Assembly (NCBI RefSeq): GCF_964355755.1
Contig: NC_092675.1
Coordinates: forward strand, 24,654,412-24,718,411
Source: Antedon mediterranea
Taxonomy: Eukaryota; Echinodermata; Crinoidea; Comatulida; Antedonidae
Reading direction: 5' to 3'
DNA length: 64,000 nt
Shown: piece after piece, positions 32,001 to 41,300 of the stretch
How the letters are laid out: every line of letters begins with the position of its first letter
How positions within the stretch are numbered: the stretch's first letter is position 1
The notes under the pieces: generated by a model
Told to the model about the DNA's origin: nothing
The model's input: only the letters and a program-made list of their open reading frames with translations
Databases searched by the model: none
Program-made: the position numbers and the translations under genes

Positions 32001-33660
32001 ACAGTACTGTAGACCTGAATATACTGTACAGACCTAATTGATACTTCAGTACTGTTGAAATGAGAAGGCTACTCTACTCAGTAGTTACATAGAAAAATTC
32101 CATTAAATCTATAGGGGCTCATTTACTGTAAAGCTTTCATACAAGCTTGAAATTAATTTCTCTATTCAATGACATTGATTGATATTCTAACACATTGACT
32201 GCATTCTGAAAGATAAATGCATTACTGAAGAAATCTAGCACCCGACCTATTTATAATTCTTACTTTTTTATAATACCGTATACTGTAATTATAAACACCT
32301 ATACAGTAGTACATAGCTGTACAAATGAACAGCGTAATGAAGCAAATAATAAGAGAGGTTCTGTAAGAACATTTTTTGAAAAATTGTACGGACCTCTAGG
32401 TACAGTATTTGGAAATTGCATTAGCAATTTTTATTTTGGACGGTAACAATTGTGGTGATCCACTGGCTCGCGTGTCAAGAAATAAAAATCCCATTTATAA
32501 CACATATGACATCATGACACTGTGTGTTATTTAAAATTTCTCAACTGTACTGTACTCCATAGTCCTTAAAATATGGATCGCAGTCCATAGTTTGCAGAAC
32601 GTCGTACTAGGCCAGACTAGGGCATACATTTGTATTACTCATACAGTACCTTGATTCAACATATTAAAAATACAGAGACGTCTGACGAGACATTAATAAT
32701 TAAAGACTTTGGTCGCAGAAACACTAGAAATATAATTATTTCAAACTTCAAATTTCAAAATTCTGTACAGTATTTATACGCCCTGTAGGGCGATTTTTCA
32801 CTGGCCATCTAGACACTTTATAATTTCGAAGACTGCACTGCTTATTTTAAGGTCAGTAACCATGTATACTGTATAACATTTTTAGTGAATTGTCTTTGAT
32901 GTTTTTTTCCTAAAGTGAAATAAAGATACCGAGATATATAATTAATGTTAATATATATTTTAACTGAAATTTCAGGGCTGAAAACTGTATTTACACTACA
33001 GCGCCATGCCACATTAGAACACATCATAGAGATGGACAATATGTACTTTGTGCATGGTGAAGTGTTTACTTTTAAAATTAGTTCTAGACAACAGAAAGAT
33101 GGGCCACCTTGACACTAACATGACAATATGTGGAAGAAAAAGCAAGGATTAAAAACAGACTTCCTCACACTTTCACAATGTCAAAAATGTAAACATAAAC
33201 TTTTGTGATTTACTCTGATCAAATACACAATCCGACGGCATCAGGTATTCCGATAAGTTTACTAAAGTATTTATTGATAATTAAGGAAGGGTGAACATCA
33301 TAATTTACCTACACACGTTTCCACCGCTTTTCATGACAAAGCTACTAACAATTTTAAACCTAGCGTCGAAAAGTTACGGGACGGTGGTAGTTTAAGTTCC
33401 ACACTGAGCTGACACATTCAACGATGTACGGTCTATGCATCGCTTGTTTTTCTTGCCTGTAGTCCAATACGAGTTTGTCAAGTTTATGCAGTAAATTAGA
33501 TATCATCACAACTTTAAAACTGATCATAAATATATATATTTATACAAATATAATCCAAATATAATAACTTACTTGTTGACGATAAGAGAATTAATCCAAA
33601 AAGTAAATGAAAAGCCATGGAAAGTTGGCCCGAATAGCCAGACACTGGTCTAGACGCCAT
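11008..33660 (-). CDS. BMPR1: Bone morphogenetic protein receptor type 1 (ALK3/ALK6-like)
   Basis: Transmembrane Ser/Thr kinase that binds BMP ligands and phosphorylates Smad1/5/8. Ten coding exons join in frame to 528 aa: 33660-33573, 26039-25892, 24844-24675, 22745-22634, 18555-18414, 17995-17803, 14919-14622, 13922-13747, 12834-12704 and 11136-11008. Seen in order: signal peptide ([10 protein letters not shown]); ten-cysteine ectodomain ending CCNDRSYCN; membrane segment [18 protein letters not shown] box [10 protein letters not shown]; glycine loop GKGRFGEVW; catalytic lysine AVKIY; L45 loop ADIKGTGSW, the Smad1/5-type sequence; [11 protein letters not shown] metal-binding Asp; ADMYSFG-type region ([12 protein letters not shown]); C-terminal [11 protein letters not shown]. 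Length matches vertebrate BMPR1A/B. Variants against vertebrate forms are DMG for DLG and GPE for PPE. Whether it is pro-ortholog of both ALK3 and ALK6 needs a tree. Confidence 0.97.
12050..12525 (+). repeat. T-rich minisatellite, five units of ~77-102 bp
   Basis: In the last BMPR1 intron. Each unit starts GATGTGGCTTTC (12050, 12148, 12249, 12351, 12428), followed by TTATTTATTTGATTTTT-like sequence and a TTTTTTGCTTTT tract. It creates hydrophobic F/L-rich open frames that are not genes. Confidence 0.85.
14205..14564 (+). repeat. Minisatellite, about six units of 59-77 bp
   Basis: In a BMPR1 intron, next to the exon at 14622. Units begin AGATGTCTGTATGGTTAGCC and contain TTACCACATTGTTACC and CACATGCATATAAAGA. 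Unit starts are near 14205, 14264, 14340, 14410, 14482 and 14542. The last unit is truncated. Length differences come from presence or absence of a TCTTTTACAGATTT block. Confidence 0.85.
15166..15609. mobile_element. Foldback element with nested inverted repeats and hammerhead-like motif
   Basis: Outer arms TATAGCGAGGCAT...TAATGAATAG (15166) and their complement near 15585-15609. Inner arms GGCAAACTGCCTTAAAATGT (15186 onward) and its near-complement at 15358-15381. Between them is CTGATGA-T-GAGAA-TAGT-TTCTC-GAAAC at 15327-15353, resembling a hammerhead ribozyme core. The right part (GAGTGAGTGCGATCACTCAC onward) is related to the inverted copy at 29217-29411. No ORF. Confidence 0.7.
15808..16345 (+). 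repeat. Two diverged tandem copies of a 278-bp unit
   Basis: CTGCAACGTGTTAACAT..., CAAGCTTTTTGACGATG and CATAACTTCGAAACA in the first copy recur 278 bp later as CTTCAACGTGTGAACAC..., CAAGCTTTTTGACGATG and TATAACTTCGAAACA. Both carry ACGCGC(G/A)ATTTTCTGAAAATC. Confidence 0.75.
17060..17135 (+). repeat. tRNA-like SINE remnant
   Basis: Contains an A-box-like TGGCTCGATGTGTAATG and, about 35 bp later, a B-box-like GGGATCGAATGCC. It is too diverged for a functional tRNA. It sits inside the TIR-flanked block. Confidence 0.4.
19768..19838. mobile_element. pogo/Tigger-like TIR fragment
   Basis: On the minus strand the end reads CAGTCGACTCCTCC with TA next to it, followed by repeated AAGTCGAATTC and CGTAAGTCGAAAAATCGCGA. 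This word order resembles pogo/Tigger-type Tc1-mariner ends, which insert at TA. Only one end is visible. Confidence 0.4.
20118..20265 (-). repeat. Dispersed repeat, inverted copy 2
   Basis: The reverse complement matches the block at 1905-2202: CATTATTACCC, CCATTTTTTGGATC, AACATACTCCTATAATGC, AAAGTTGTGTCTTGA and CCCATTTATACACC. It is truncated before the B-box-like end. Confidence 0.65.
25072..25698. mobile_element. Foldback MITE-like element, ~0.63 kb
   Basis: In a BMPR1 intron. The left arm (AAAGGCCAGACGAGCTGTAA, then GGTAATCGGAAAATGC) is the imperfect complement of the right arm (GCAGTTTTCCGCTTAC...TGTGTAAATTGGCCTTAA). Short GGTAA/CGGTAA words repeat inside the arms. No coding capacity. 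Confidence 0.65.
27165..27382. mobile_element. Small foldback MITE-like element
   Basis: Arms AAGCCTGTTTTCGTGTCGAC...CGCTATCGTTAAC (left) and the complement of GCGATGAATAAGGTCGACAGGAAAAGGGCTT (right). Internal dyads surround ACGATC words. About 218 bp, CpG-rich against the AT-rich surroundings. Confidence 0.6.
29217..29411 (+). repeat. Dispersed repeat related to the right half of the 15.2-15.6 kb element
   Basis: GTGCTGTTTGTATTTTGGT, AGAAGTTTACCAAATT, GGGCAGTTTAGGAG and GTGAGTGATCGCACTCGCTC match the reverse complement of 15390-15560. Orientation is opposite to that copy. Confidence 0.7.
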
Positions 33661-33730
33661 TATCAACCTTCCGCTCACACACAGCCACAGTGCTGTATGA
33701 TGTGCTGAGCTGGTGCTGCTGACCTTCTGA

Positions 33731-33738
33731 TGACGTCA
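33731..33738. promoter_or_regulatory. CRE palindrome upstream of BMPR1
   Basis: A perfect TGACGTCA, 71 bp upstream of the BMPR1 ATG and within the likely 5' UTR or core promoter. It is the classic CREB/ATF site; function here is inferred from sequence and position only. Confidence 0.5.
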
Positions 33739-36700
33739 TTAAAATGGGTCGGTTTTTTAAATTTTTGACAGGATCGGAATTATTTAATATTTTATTGAAA
33801 TAGCTGTGTAAATTATTACTGAAAATAATAATATCCAAATCCAAGACTGGGTTTCAATATTTATTTATATGTAAAGACGTGATACAGAGCATTATAATAT
33901 TTTTAGAGTTTAATGCCAGTGTTATAAATATTAACATGAAGTGTTTTATAAATTGTATTTATAATAATCAATTAAATTACTATAATGTGTTGTGAATATC
34001 ATTGTGGCAGTATTAAAAAAAAAACTTATTTTATTGACAATTGATTGCGAGCGATTAACGGGATTTTTTTTCTTTCTTTTCTTGTTTCATTAAAAAAAGT
34101 CGAACACAATTTAAAAATTTAAAGGTTAAAAAATGTGTATTCGTTGTAATTTGTTATTGTTTTAAAATGTTGATGTTTGTAGAGATATTCACTATTATCT
34201 CTATGGTTAAAGATGTGTATTTTTATGATTCTAAATCTGGATTTTAAAAAAAAACACGTTGTTTTTTTAATTTTTTTTTTTATTTATTTATTTCGGTATA
34301 TAAAACATTACAAAAAGCAGAACAAGTCTGAAATTATTGTAGCACATTATATAAAAAATTTACATTACAGATAAAAAATACAAAACAATTTACAATATGC
34401 ATAAGAAAAATAAATATACTGTACATTAATCATTAAAATTTATCTAGTATTTTAAAAATATTTATCAAGGTTTTAATTTATTTTAAGCAATATATACAAT
34501 AGTATTAGTTTAAATGAATTTATTTATTTTCTTATAAATCCACAATGTAATTGGAACTTTTAATATCATTAGATTGAGAAAGAATGATTATATATAATAT
34601 ACTTCAAAAGACAGTACTGTATACTAAATGTTTTGAATAGTTTTTATTATATATTAATCACAGCCACTTTTAATCATTATAGAGGGCGACAAACATCATA
34701 TGGAGATCTTCATGAAAAATATTATCCCAAATACATATCAGATATAACATACCTCCACCAAGGGCTGACCTCCAAAATTAAAAATGATTGAACTGAATTG
34801 TGTCTAATGTGTCATACTGTATATACTAATAATGCGTAAGCATAGTTGAAATCACGAGCCCACTTATTACTGTATTCTAATTTAACGTTATGAAAATGAA
34901 ACAAATTCAGATGACAATTTCGGAAGATAATTGTCTGAGCAAGAACATAATTATTACAATTTAGTAGAAAATTGGAGATGCGCCTCTTTTATGTCGTATT
35001 AAAAGGAGATCTAAGATATGCAGATGACATTGCACGTTTTTCAGAATCAGGAATTGAATTGTAACGAATTCTGGACTGTGTGAAGAATAATCTGGAGATT
35101 ATCTTACCAACAAAATAGAAGGTTGGCCGTTTATACTAGGCCTATTTGTAGGTTACATTCACTAAAAAAAGAATCAACTACTGAATAAAGGTGTATGGCG
35201 GCATCGGAACATTTGGTAAATTACAAAACACATACAGAGACAAAAGTGCCACAGCAAAACAACAAATGTATTAGTATTATTATTAATAACACTTTATTTT
35301 TTACCAAAATTGTTCATGTTGAAAACACCGTTGACTTTCAAGGAAACCTAATGCCTCTGAGACGCATTACTACTAAGTATAAGTCTACTACAAAACATTA
35401 TCATAATATCAGAAATATAGAGGTCATACGACAAATCAGCCATTATATCTTGAGAACCAATTTTCATGTAAAAAGTGAGACAATCGTTTGGAAGATCTTG
35501 AACAAGTGAAGGCCTCCTGCTGCTCGATGGAAGGATTCAATGTTATTTATTAAATAGGGAGTTCATACTAAAGACGATCATTTAAATTGCATCTGAAAAC
35601 TATCTCATAATTGGCACCATTATTATATCGATCCTGTATAATGGGTGAGGAATGGAAATAATTTTCTAGCTAATAGCAACTACACTGTGTTGATAAGTAT
35701 TTAGAATGAATCCTGTATCTTTAAGACCGTTGCGTCACAACTAAATGTAGCTTCTTGGAAATACAGAGAACCATATACACAACGAACACACTCTTATAAC
35801 AAATAAAAAATCAGAGGTTAGCCTATGAGAAAATAACCTATAGGCCTAAAACAATTGAAAAAGAAGAAAAATGCAATTTCGAATGATATATTGACGTTGA
35901 ACGGAAAAGTGGAGTTGCAACAGATCAATCATCGATGCACACTCGATGACCACTTGGGATATGATATATTACGATTATAAAATTCGATAGGTAAAGATGG
36001 AATATAATATTATTCCAATGTGCAAAAACAGTTAGGCCTATTACTACTGTAGAAGTTGCATGCTACAGGTTCACAACTCTAGTGCGGTATTGCGATCGTC
36101 GGGGTATGATGTAGGCCTACTCCAAATATTATTTCGTTATACATGGTTATAAAAAATGGTATAAAAAAGTACTATTGGTGCCACTCTCTGCTTGGTGAAT
36201 CACATTGTTCACTGTTGGGGCGGCCTATGGATCGGGGTATGATGTAGGCCTATACTCTTAACAGGCCAGTTGTATGAATTGTTCACAACCACCAAATATT
36301 CGTTGTTTTGCTATACGGGAGTGATACCCGAATTACGGGAAGGCCGCTTGGTAATTACTTATACAATCGTGTAAAAAAGTATGAATTTCTGTGTAAATTG
36401 TTCTTTGTGTGACATGATTTGTAGTAATAGTCTATGATGAAGTGAAGGTCAAAATTCTACACGAAAATATAAAGGACAAACCGTGAAAAGGGAGACAAAC
36501 CATTAGGCCTAGTGTTCATCTTCAGTTAGAAATATTGAATACTTGTTTTGGATTTGTTTTTTTTTTTATCAAACTTAGAGGTTTATTTCACTAATGACAA
36601 TTTAAAGTACTGAACTGAGTGTACATCATGACGGACACGTCGATATACAGGTAGAGTTAATGACACGTGATGCGTAATTAACCAATCAAATTGCAAGAAT

Positions 36701-37180
36701 ACAATAAGTTTGTGTTATAAAGCGCGTCTACTATAAAATGTTTGAATTATTAATAAACTTATTTTAAAATGAAAATGAGTAATTTTATAGCCTACTTCTT
36801 AATTCATCTGAGTATTTTTTATTTATTTACCAGTCGACCTGCTTCAAATTACAGTCCCGACGCGGTATAAAATAATAATACTGTAAATTATAATCTTTTA
36901 CAATGATAATATGTTTAATGATGAAGGAGGCATACTGTATATAAGCCACCAAGAGAAATAATTAGGGATAAACTTTTAGGAACAATACTTTTATTTATCA
37001 ATTCCATATCTAGTTTTCGATATCCTCTGGGTTTCTGGGTGTGAGTTCCATCAGCCAGTAACAGAGTGTTCGTAAGCTCAATAGAAACAAATAAATCATT
37101 CGAAGACAGGTACTGCACGTCAGTACCAGTGGGTACCTATGACGTAAGCCAAATATTTCCTTCCGTTTATTTTATAGCAA
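33739..37180. other. Intergenic region between BMPR1 and the duplicated module
   Basis: AT-rich with poly-T/A runs at 34.2-34.3 kb, a reverse transcriptase remnant at 34990-35110, a 21-bp direct repeat (36099 and 36232), and a CCAAT/TATA-like module at 36668-36726. No supported gene. Confidence 0.5.
34990..35110 (+). pseudogene. Reverse transcriptase fragment of a retrotransposon
   Basis: A plus-strand frame reads GDLRYADDIARFSESGIEL, then after a stop, RILDCVKNNLEI. YADD is the catalytic motif of reverse transcriptase, and the flanking pattern (LRYADD, F.ES..EL) fits non-LTR elements. An in-frame stop and the short length show a decayed fragment. Confidence 0.7.
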
Positions 37181-37322
37181 GTGCACTACCAGGAACAGTT
37201 ATGTTAATGAAGATCCGCCTGAAATGCTTAAAAAACCTGACAACGCAGTACATTAACAACATATTGTACTTGACACTCTCTAGCATAGGTACCGGACCGA
37301 TTTCTCCTGAGCTTAATATAAG
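37181..37322 (+). other. Candidate 5' UTR exon of C1q-like copy 1
   Basis: Conserved between the two units and ended by a strong donor (AAG followed by GTAAGTGTG). Splicing to the acceptor at 38080 would place a stop between it and the C1q ATG, so it would be untranslated. The left limit is only the duplication boundary. Confidence 0.4.
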
Positions 37323-38088
37323 GTAAGTGTGCATTATAATTAATCATAATAATTTCAAGCTAGAATTCTCTATTATCTATTGTTGCAGAGAAGAGATTAG
37401 GCCAATGCAACAGCTCATTAATTCCATTTATCAATTACTTGGAATACAAGTTCCATGGTATCTCGCATTCACTTCATTCTCATTGCTAAATTGATAGGAA
37501 TAAACAGAAAAGTGTATTTCACTCTTCCACAAGTAACAGAATAATCAGAAACGTTATGTAGCATTTCTTTATATATAAAACAAACTCCGTAAGAGACAAA
37601 AAGCCATTAGGCCCGGTTTATCTTCAGTTCAAAATATTGAATAGGCCTACTTTCTTTGGATTTGTTTTTATACCACCATTAGTGCTTTATTTAAATAAAG
37701 AGAATTTATAGGACTGATGTTTTCAATCATAAATACAAGATGAGTCTACTCGAATTGTGATGGGCATTTAACATAGGCGTACTATAACCTATTCAATTCA
37801 ATTTATTATATTTCGAAAATATTTCATCCATCTAAAAAAAAACTCTAATAACTTAAAAGAAGAAAAGAAAAAGAAAAGCAAATTCGCACATCATTTAGAA
37901 AAACTCCAAGAACTTAAATATAGAATACTTCTCTAACTACAATAACATTTTTGAGTAAATGAGCATATTTGCGAACACAGGCAACACGAGTGAATATTAT
38001 TATTCAACAAACGTTGCAACAAACTATAAAAAGATTTTCGCTTATATATTTATATACTCAGTATTTTATTTTCTCTACAGAATATAGA

Positions 38089-38643
38089 ATGTATACATTT
38101 GCAGCAGCATTTGCAGCAGTCATAATTCTGACAGTTGGTAACCCTATAGATGATGCTGAGGGATCAGGAACTGGATTCACCCGTCAAAGATCGGCATTTA
38201 CGGCCAAATTAACCAAATCACTCGATGCTTCATACTACCGAAATAGACGAATCATATTTAATTCAGTGTTGAATAACGTCGGTGATGACTATAACCCTCA
38301 AGATGGCCGATTCACAACTAGCGTCGCGGGAACGTACGTATTTACCGTGACTCTCATGAGTAAATATTCGTCAGGAAGTTCGGCATTTGGTTGCCTGCAT
38401 AAGAATGACAACGAGCAAGTCTGCGTTTGGTCCAACGGAAACAGTGCGAACGAGATGTCAAGCAACACTATAACTCTGAACCTAGAGGAAGGTGATGTTG
38501 TTGATGTTGTTCTGAAGGCTGGTAGTAATTATGGCATTCACAATTATGGTGAAGCTGGTTATTGTACGTTCACTGGTTTCTTGCTGTACCCAAAGGAAGA
38601 TGTATTGGAACGTTTAATAAACCAGATTCATGTGCTGGTTTGA
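38089..38643 (+). CDS. Secreted C1q-domain protein, copy 1
   Basis: 184 aa. Residues 1-17 form a signal peptide (MYTFAAAFAAVIILTVG), so it is likely secreted. A globular C1q/TNF-like domain fills about residues 33-171: SAFTAKL, then IIFNSVLNNVGDDYN, DGRFTTSVAGTYVFTV, and CTFTGFLLYP at the end. These follow the C1q pattern of an F-x-x-V-x-N-x-G start, G-x-F and G-x-Y-x-F core, and F-x-G-x-L-L-Y end. No collagen stretch is present, so it is a short C1q-domain (cerebellin/sghC1q-like) protein. The start follows the acceptor TTTTCTCTACAG; the longer upstream frame reads through intron. Such proteins commonly trimerise and bind sugars, microbes or receptors; the ligand is unknown. AATAAA lies 128 bp downstream. 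Confidence 0.9.
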   Translation: MYTFAAAFAAVIILTVGNPIDDAEGSGTGFTRQRSAFTAKLTKSLDASYYRNRRIIFNSVLNNVGDDYNPQDGRFTTSVAGTYVFTVTLMSKYSSGSSAFGCLHKNDNEQVCVWSNGNSANEMSSNTITLNLEEGDVVDVVLKAGSNYGIHNYGEAGYCTFTGFLLYPKEDVLERLINQIHVLV

Positions 38644-39862
38644 GCTAACGTTCTATAGACTTTTCCATATACATATATAAGAACACTTTTTTTACTCATG
38701 CGAATAATTACTAAAGCAGTTTGATAATTGATTAACAAAAATACAAGACCGTAATACATTGATTATTTAAAATAAAATGTTGCTATGTTTCAAATTTGAT
38801 AATAATTTATTTTGCTTAAATAACCATTGAAGAAATATATGTTTATTATTTTATAAAGTCTATAGGCACATGCCGTGAAGTTTAAATAAATAAAAATTCG
38901 AACCCGTGATTATGGTGTATGTATCCTACTCCTTTCTTCTTTGAAAGCAGGAAATTAGTAATCTCGTACCATCAGCGGGTACATTCCCTGCCGAAGGGTC
39001 GCGACCAATTTATTCTTGTTATGCATATATACATTACAATAAAAGTTAACCTAAATAAAAACACATTAAAACAAACAAATCGAGAAAAATTCCATAGTTC
39101 AAACCCTAGAAATCAAATTGACTTATTTAAATCGTAACTATGGGACGTTATTTGATAATAAACACAATACATTTTCCTCCAGTTTTTCCACCATAGAGCA
39201 ACAGTATCTTTATATTAAAATTTCGCTCAGATGTACTACTATACGTCAGTACACGTGGCTACACGCCCACCAGACTGGATGAAGTGAGAAAATCTATCAA
39301 CCTGACGTACTTTCCTGAAAATGACGTCCATATAAAATCTCAGTACCGGCATTTTCAGAAAGTTCGAAATTGAACTACCTACCGTACCGTAACAAATTTA
39401 AACAAAGTAATGAACATGGCTTAAAGCATCAATAAATGAATAAGTTTTGAATCAACGGAGACAAATTACGATGTCCTCCTTGCCGACATCTACATTGCGC
39501 ATGTTAGCTTTAAGCTGAGATTCTTCTAAAAACAGCAGCCTGGCCGTAAAACATAATGATTGGACTGTACATCTAATCTATCTATTATACAATTAATTCA
39601 TGTTTATGAGTGCAGTGGGAAAATAATTTCATGAGGTGAAAAATAAAAGGTTATAATCTACTTTATCAATCAATCAATTTCTTTTATTTCAAACGTACAA
39701 ACAGAAAAATTCGCAAACTCTAAGCTTAAATATATAGGATATAATATACACTTCCATCTACAATACATTTTGAGTTACACTTTACTGTGAATTATGTCAA
39801 CAACCAAAAACATTCATAGGCACCATAGGTGTGTTATAACTAAACAAGGCCAACAGCCATTA

Positions 39863-40619
39863 AGTCGCGTGCTACAATGCATAGTGATACCGGACCGACA
39901 GACAGACCGACAGACAGACCGACAGACAGACCGACCGACCGACATAGTGAACTATACTGACCGAAATTACTGAACATGTTTAAAAATGTTGAAATGTTTA
40001 AAAACATTTATATTTTTTTAATTTACACGTGCGTAGCCTGTCACTTTTGACGTGCTCGTATAACGTAATTTCGAGTTGAAAAGTAAGTCAAGAAAACAGA
40101 AATCGGGCAAAAAGAGTGCGCAATAACATTTAACGTGCATTGCGCGCGCAAAAACCTGCGCACTCATGGCAATTTTGTAAACGCTTAAAATTGCCTGAAA
40201 CGTACTCTCATTTCATCGAAAATAAATTTTGAAAGTTTTAAGCGCGCGTACGCATGCGTTACATGTGCTACGCACGTAATTGTATTGCCATATGATGATT
40301 CATGCCCTGAAATTTATGAGTACCAAATATTATTTAATTGTGATTCATGGTTGTGAAGATATGATTACAAACGTGATTTCGTTAAATCGTGCGTAGACCG
40401 CGTAATTTTTTATTGCGCACCGTGAAAACATAACCACATCGAATATTCTGTGAAAAATTGACTTAGCTAGATTAAACTGATATCAAGGTAAGGTCAGAAA
40501 GCAATAAAACGCATAGTGATACCGGACCGACAGACAGACAGACAGACCGACAGACAGACAGACAGACAGAAAGACCAACCGACCGACATAGTGAACTATA
40601 GAGTCGCGTTCACGCGACT
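39863..40619. mobile_element. Insertion with short TIRs and (CAGACAGAC)n clusters, unit 1 only
   Basis: Ends AGTCGCGTG and CACGCGACT are complementary. Near both ends is GCATAGTGATACCGGACCGA followed by a CAGACAGACCGAC microsatellite and GACCGACATAGTGAACTATA. The interior (TGCGCGCGCAAAAACC, TGGCAATTTTGTAAACGC) matches, inverted, the block at 16.3-16.5 kb. Absent from unit 2. Confidence 0.7.
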
Positions 40620-40630
40620 AAAAATGAAAA

Positions 40631-40695
40631 GTGATGCGTAACCAATCAAATTGCAAAAATACATCAGTCTGGTGTGTTCTAAAGCGCGCCAGATA
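40631..40695 (+). promoter_or_regulatory. CCAAT/TATA-like module upstream of CATSPER3 copy 1
   Basis: GTGATGCGTAACCAATCAAA, then TTGCAAAAATACA and GTGTGTTCTAAAGCGCG. Related sequence occurs at 17583, 36668 and 48656. Here the TATA-like word is changed to TTCTAAAG. Confidence 0.3.
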
Positions 40696-41300
40696 CAGGT
40701 ACGTACTGGTGGTGTAATGTGCATGCACTGCTTAACCTGCTGCGTACATAATTACGCGTACTGTTCTCACATATGAATATTCCAAGAACGTATCATCCGG
40801 GATATCGTTATTTCGGGGTGTTTTTTTTTACAGTTTATTGCATTATTAGGCCTATTTGCTTGTCTTCGATTTTTCAACTAGGCCTAGGCTTAGGCCTTTC
40901 TATACTTTTTACACAGGTCACCGTTAGAAGAATTGTGTATGTTTAAGCCCCAATAAATAGGCTCCAATAAATAAATCAGTAGTGTTTATCTTTAAATTAA
41001 TTAACACCTACTCTAGCTAGGCTAGATCAAGGCCTAGCATAGACTAGGCCTAGCCTAGACCTAGTAGGTTAGGTCTATCGTTCTAAAATACAAACAAAAA
41101 CATTAATTAATTTAAAAGTAAAACTATTCGCTCTGTTATATTTTTAAAATGTAAGGGAATGTTGTAAATAAAGTAAACCTAGGCCTGGCCCTACTTGACA
41201 AAATGTTCATGAGAATGAAAAGAGTTGAGAATTCACGAATGTCACCGTATTTGTAGCCTACTGCATGTTCCTTTATTCAATTTAGACTTCACCACCCAAA

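Larger units (their letters stand above)
26040..33572 (-). other. First coding-region intron of BMPR1 (7.5 kb)
   Basis: No coding exon seen. It holds the foldback element at 27165-27382, a repeat at 29217-29411, poly-C/G tracts (29425-29450, 30991-31012), a LINE 3'-end-like fragment near 30765-30900, and many TACAGTACTGTA-type words, densest at 31.6-32.4 kb. Confidence 0.6.

Noticed and set aside
35195-35509. 104-codon plus-strand frame
   Set aside because: It follows the reverse transcriptase remnant but shows no recognisable LINE motif or other domain; could be decayed element sequence, not supported as a gene.
37969-38088. Upstream extension of C1q copy 1 giving a 224-residue frame
   Set aside because: It reads through the intron and acceptor TTTTCTCTACAG, and includes LINE-tail sequence; copy 2 does not preserve it, and the signal peptide begins at 38089.
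39895-40580. CRISPR-like array from the CAGACAGACCGAC repeats
   Set aside because: Simple-sequence microsatellite inside a eukaryotic mobile element; no regular spacers.
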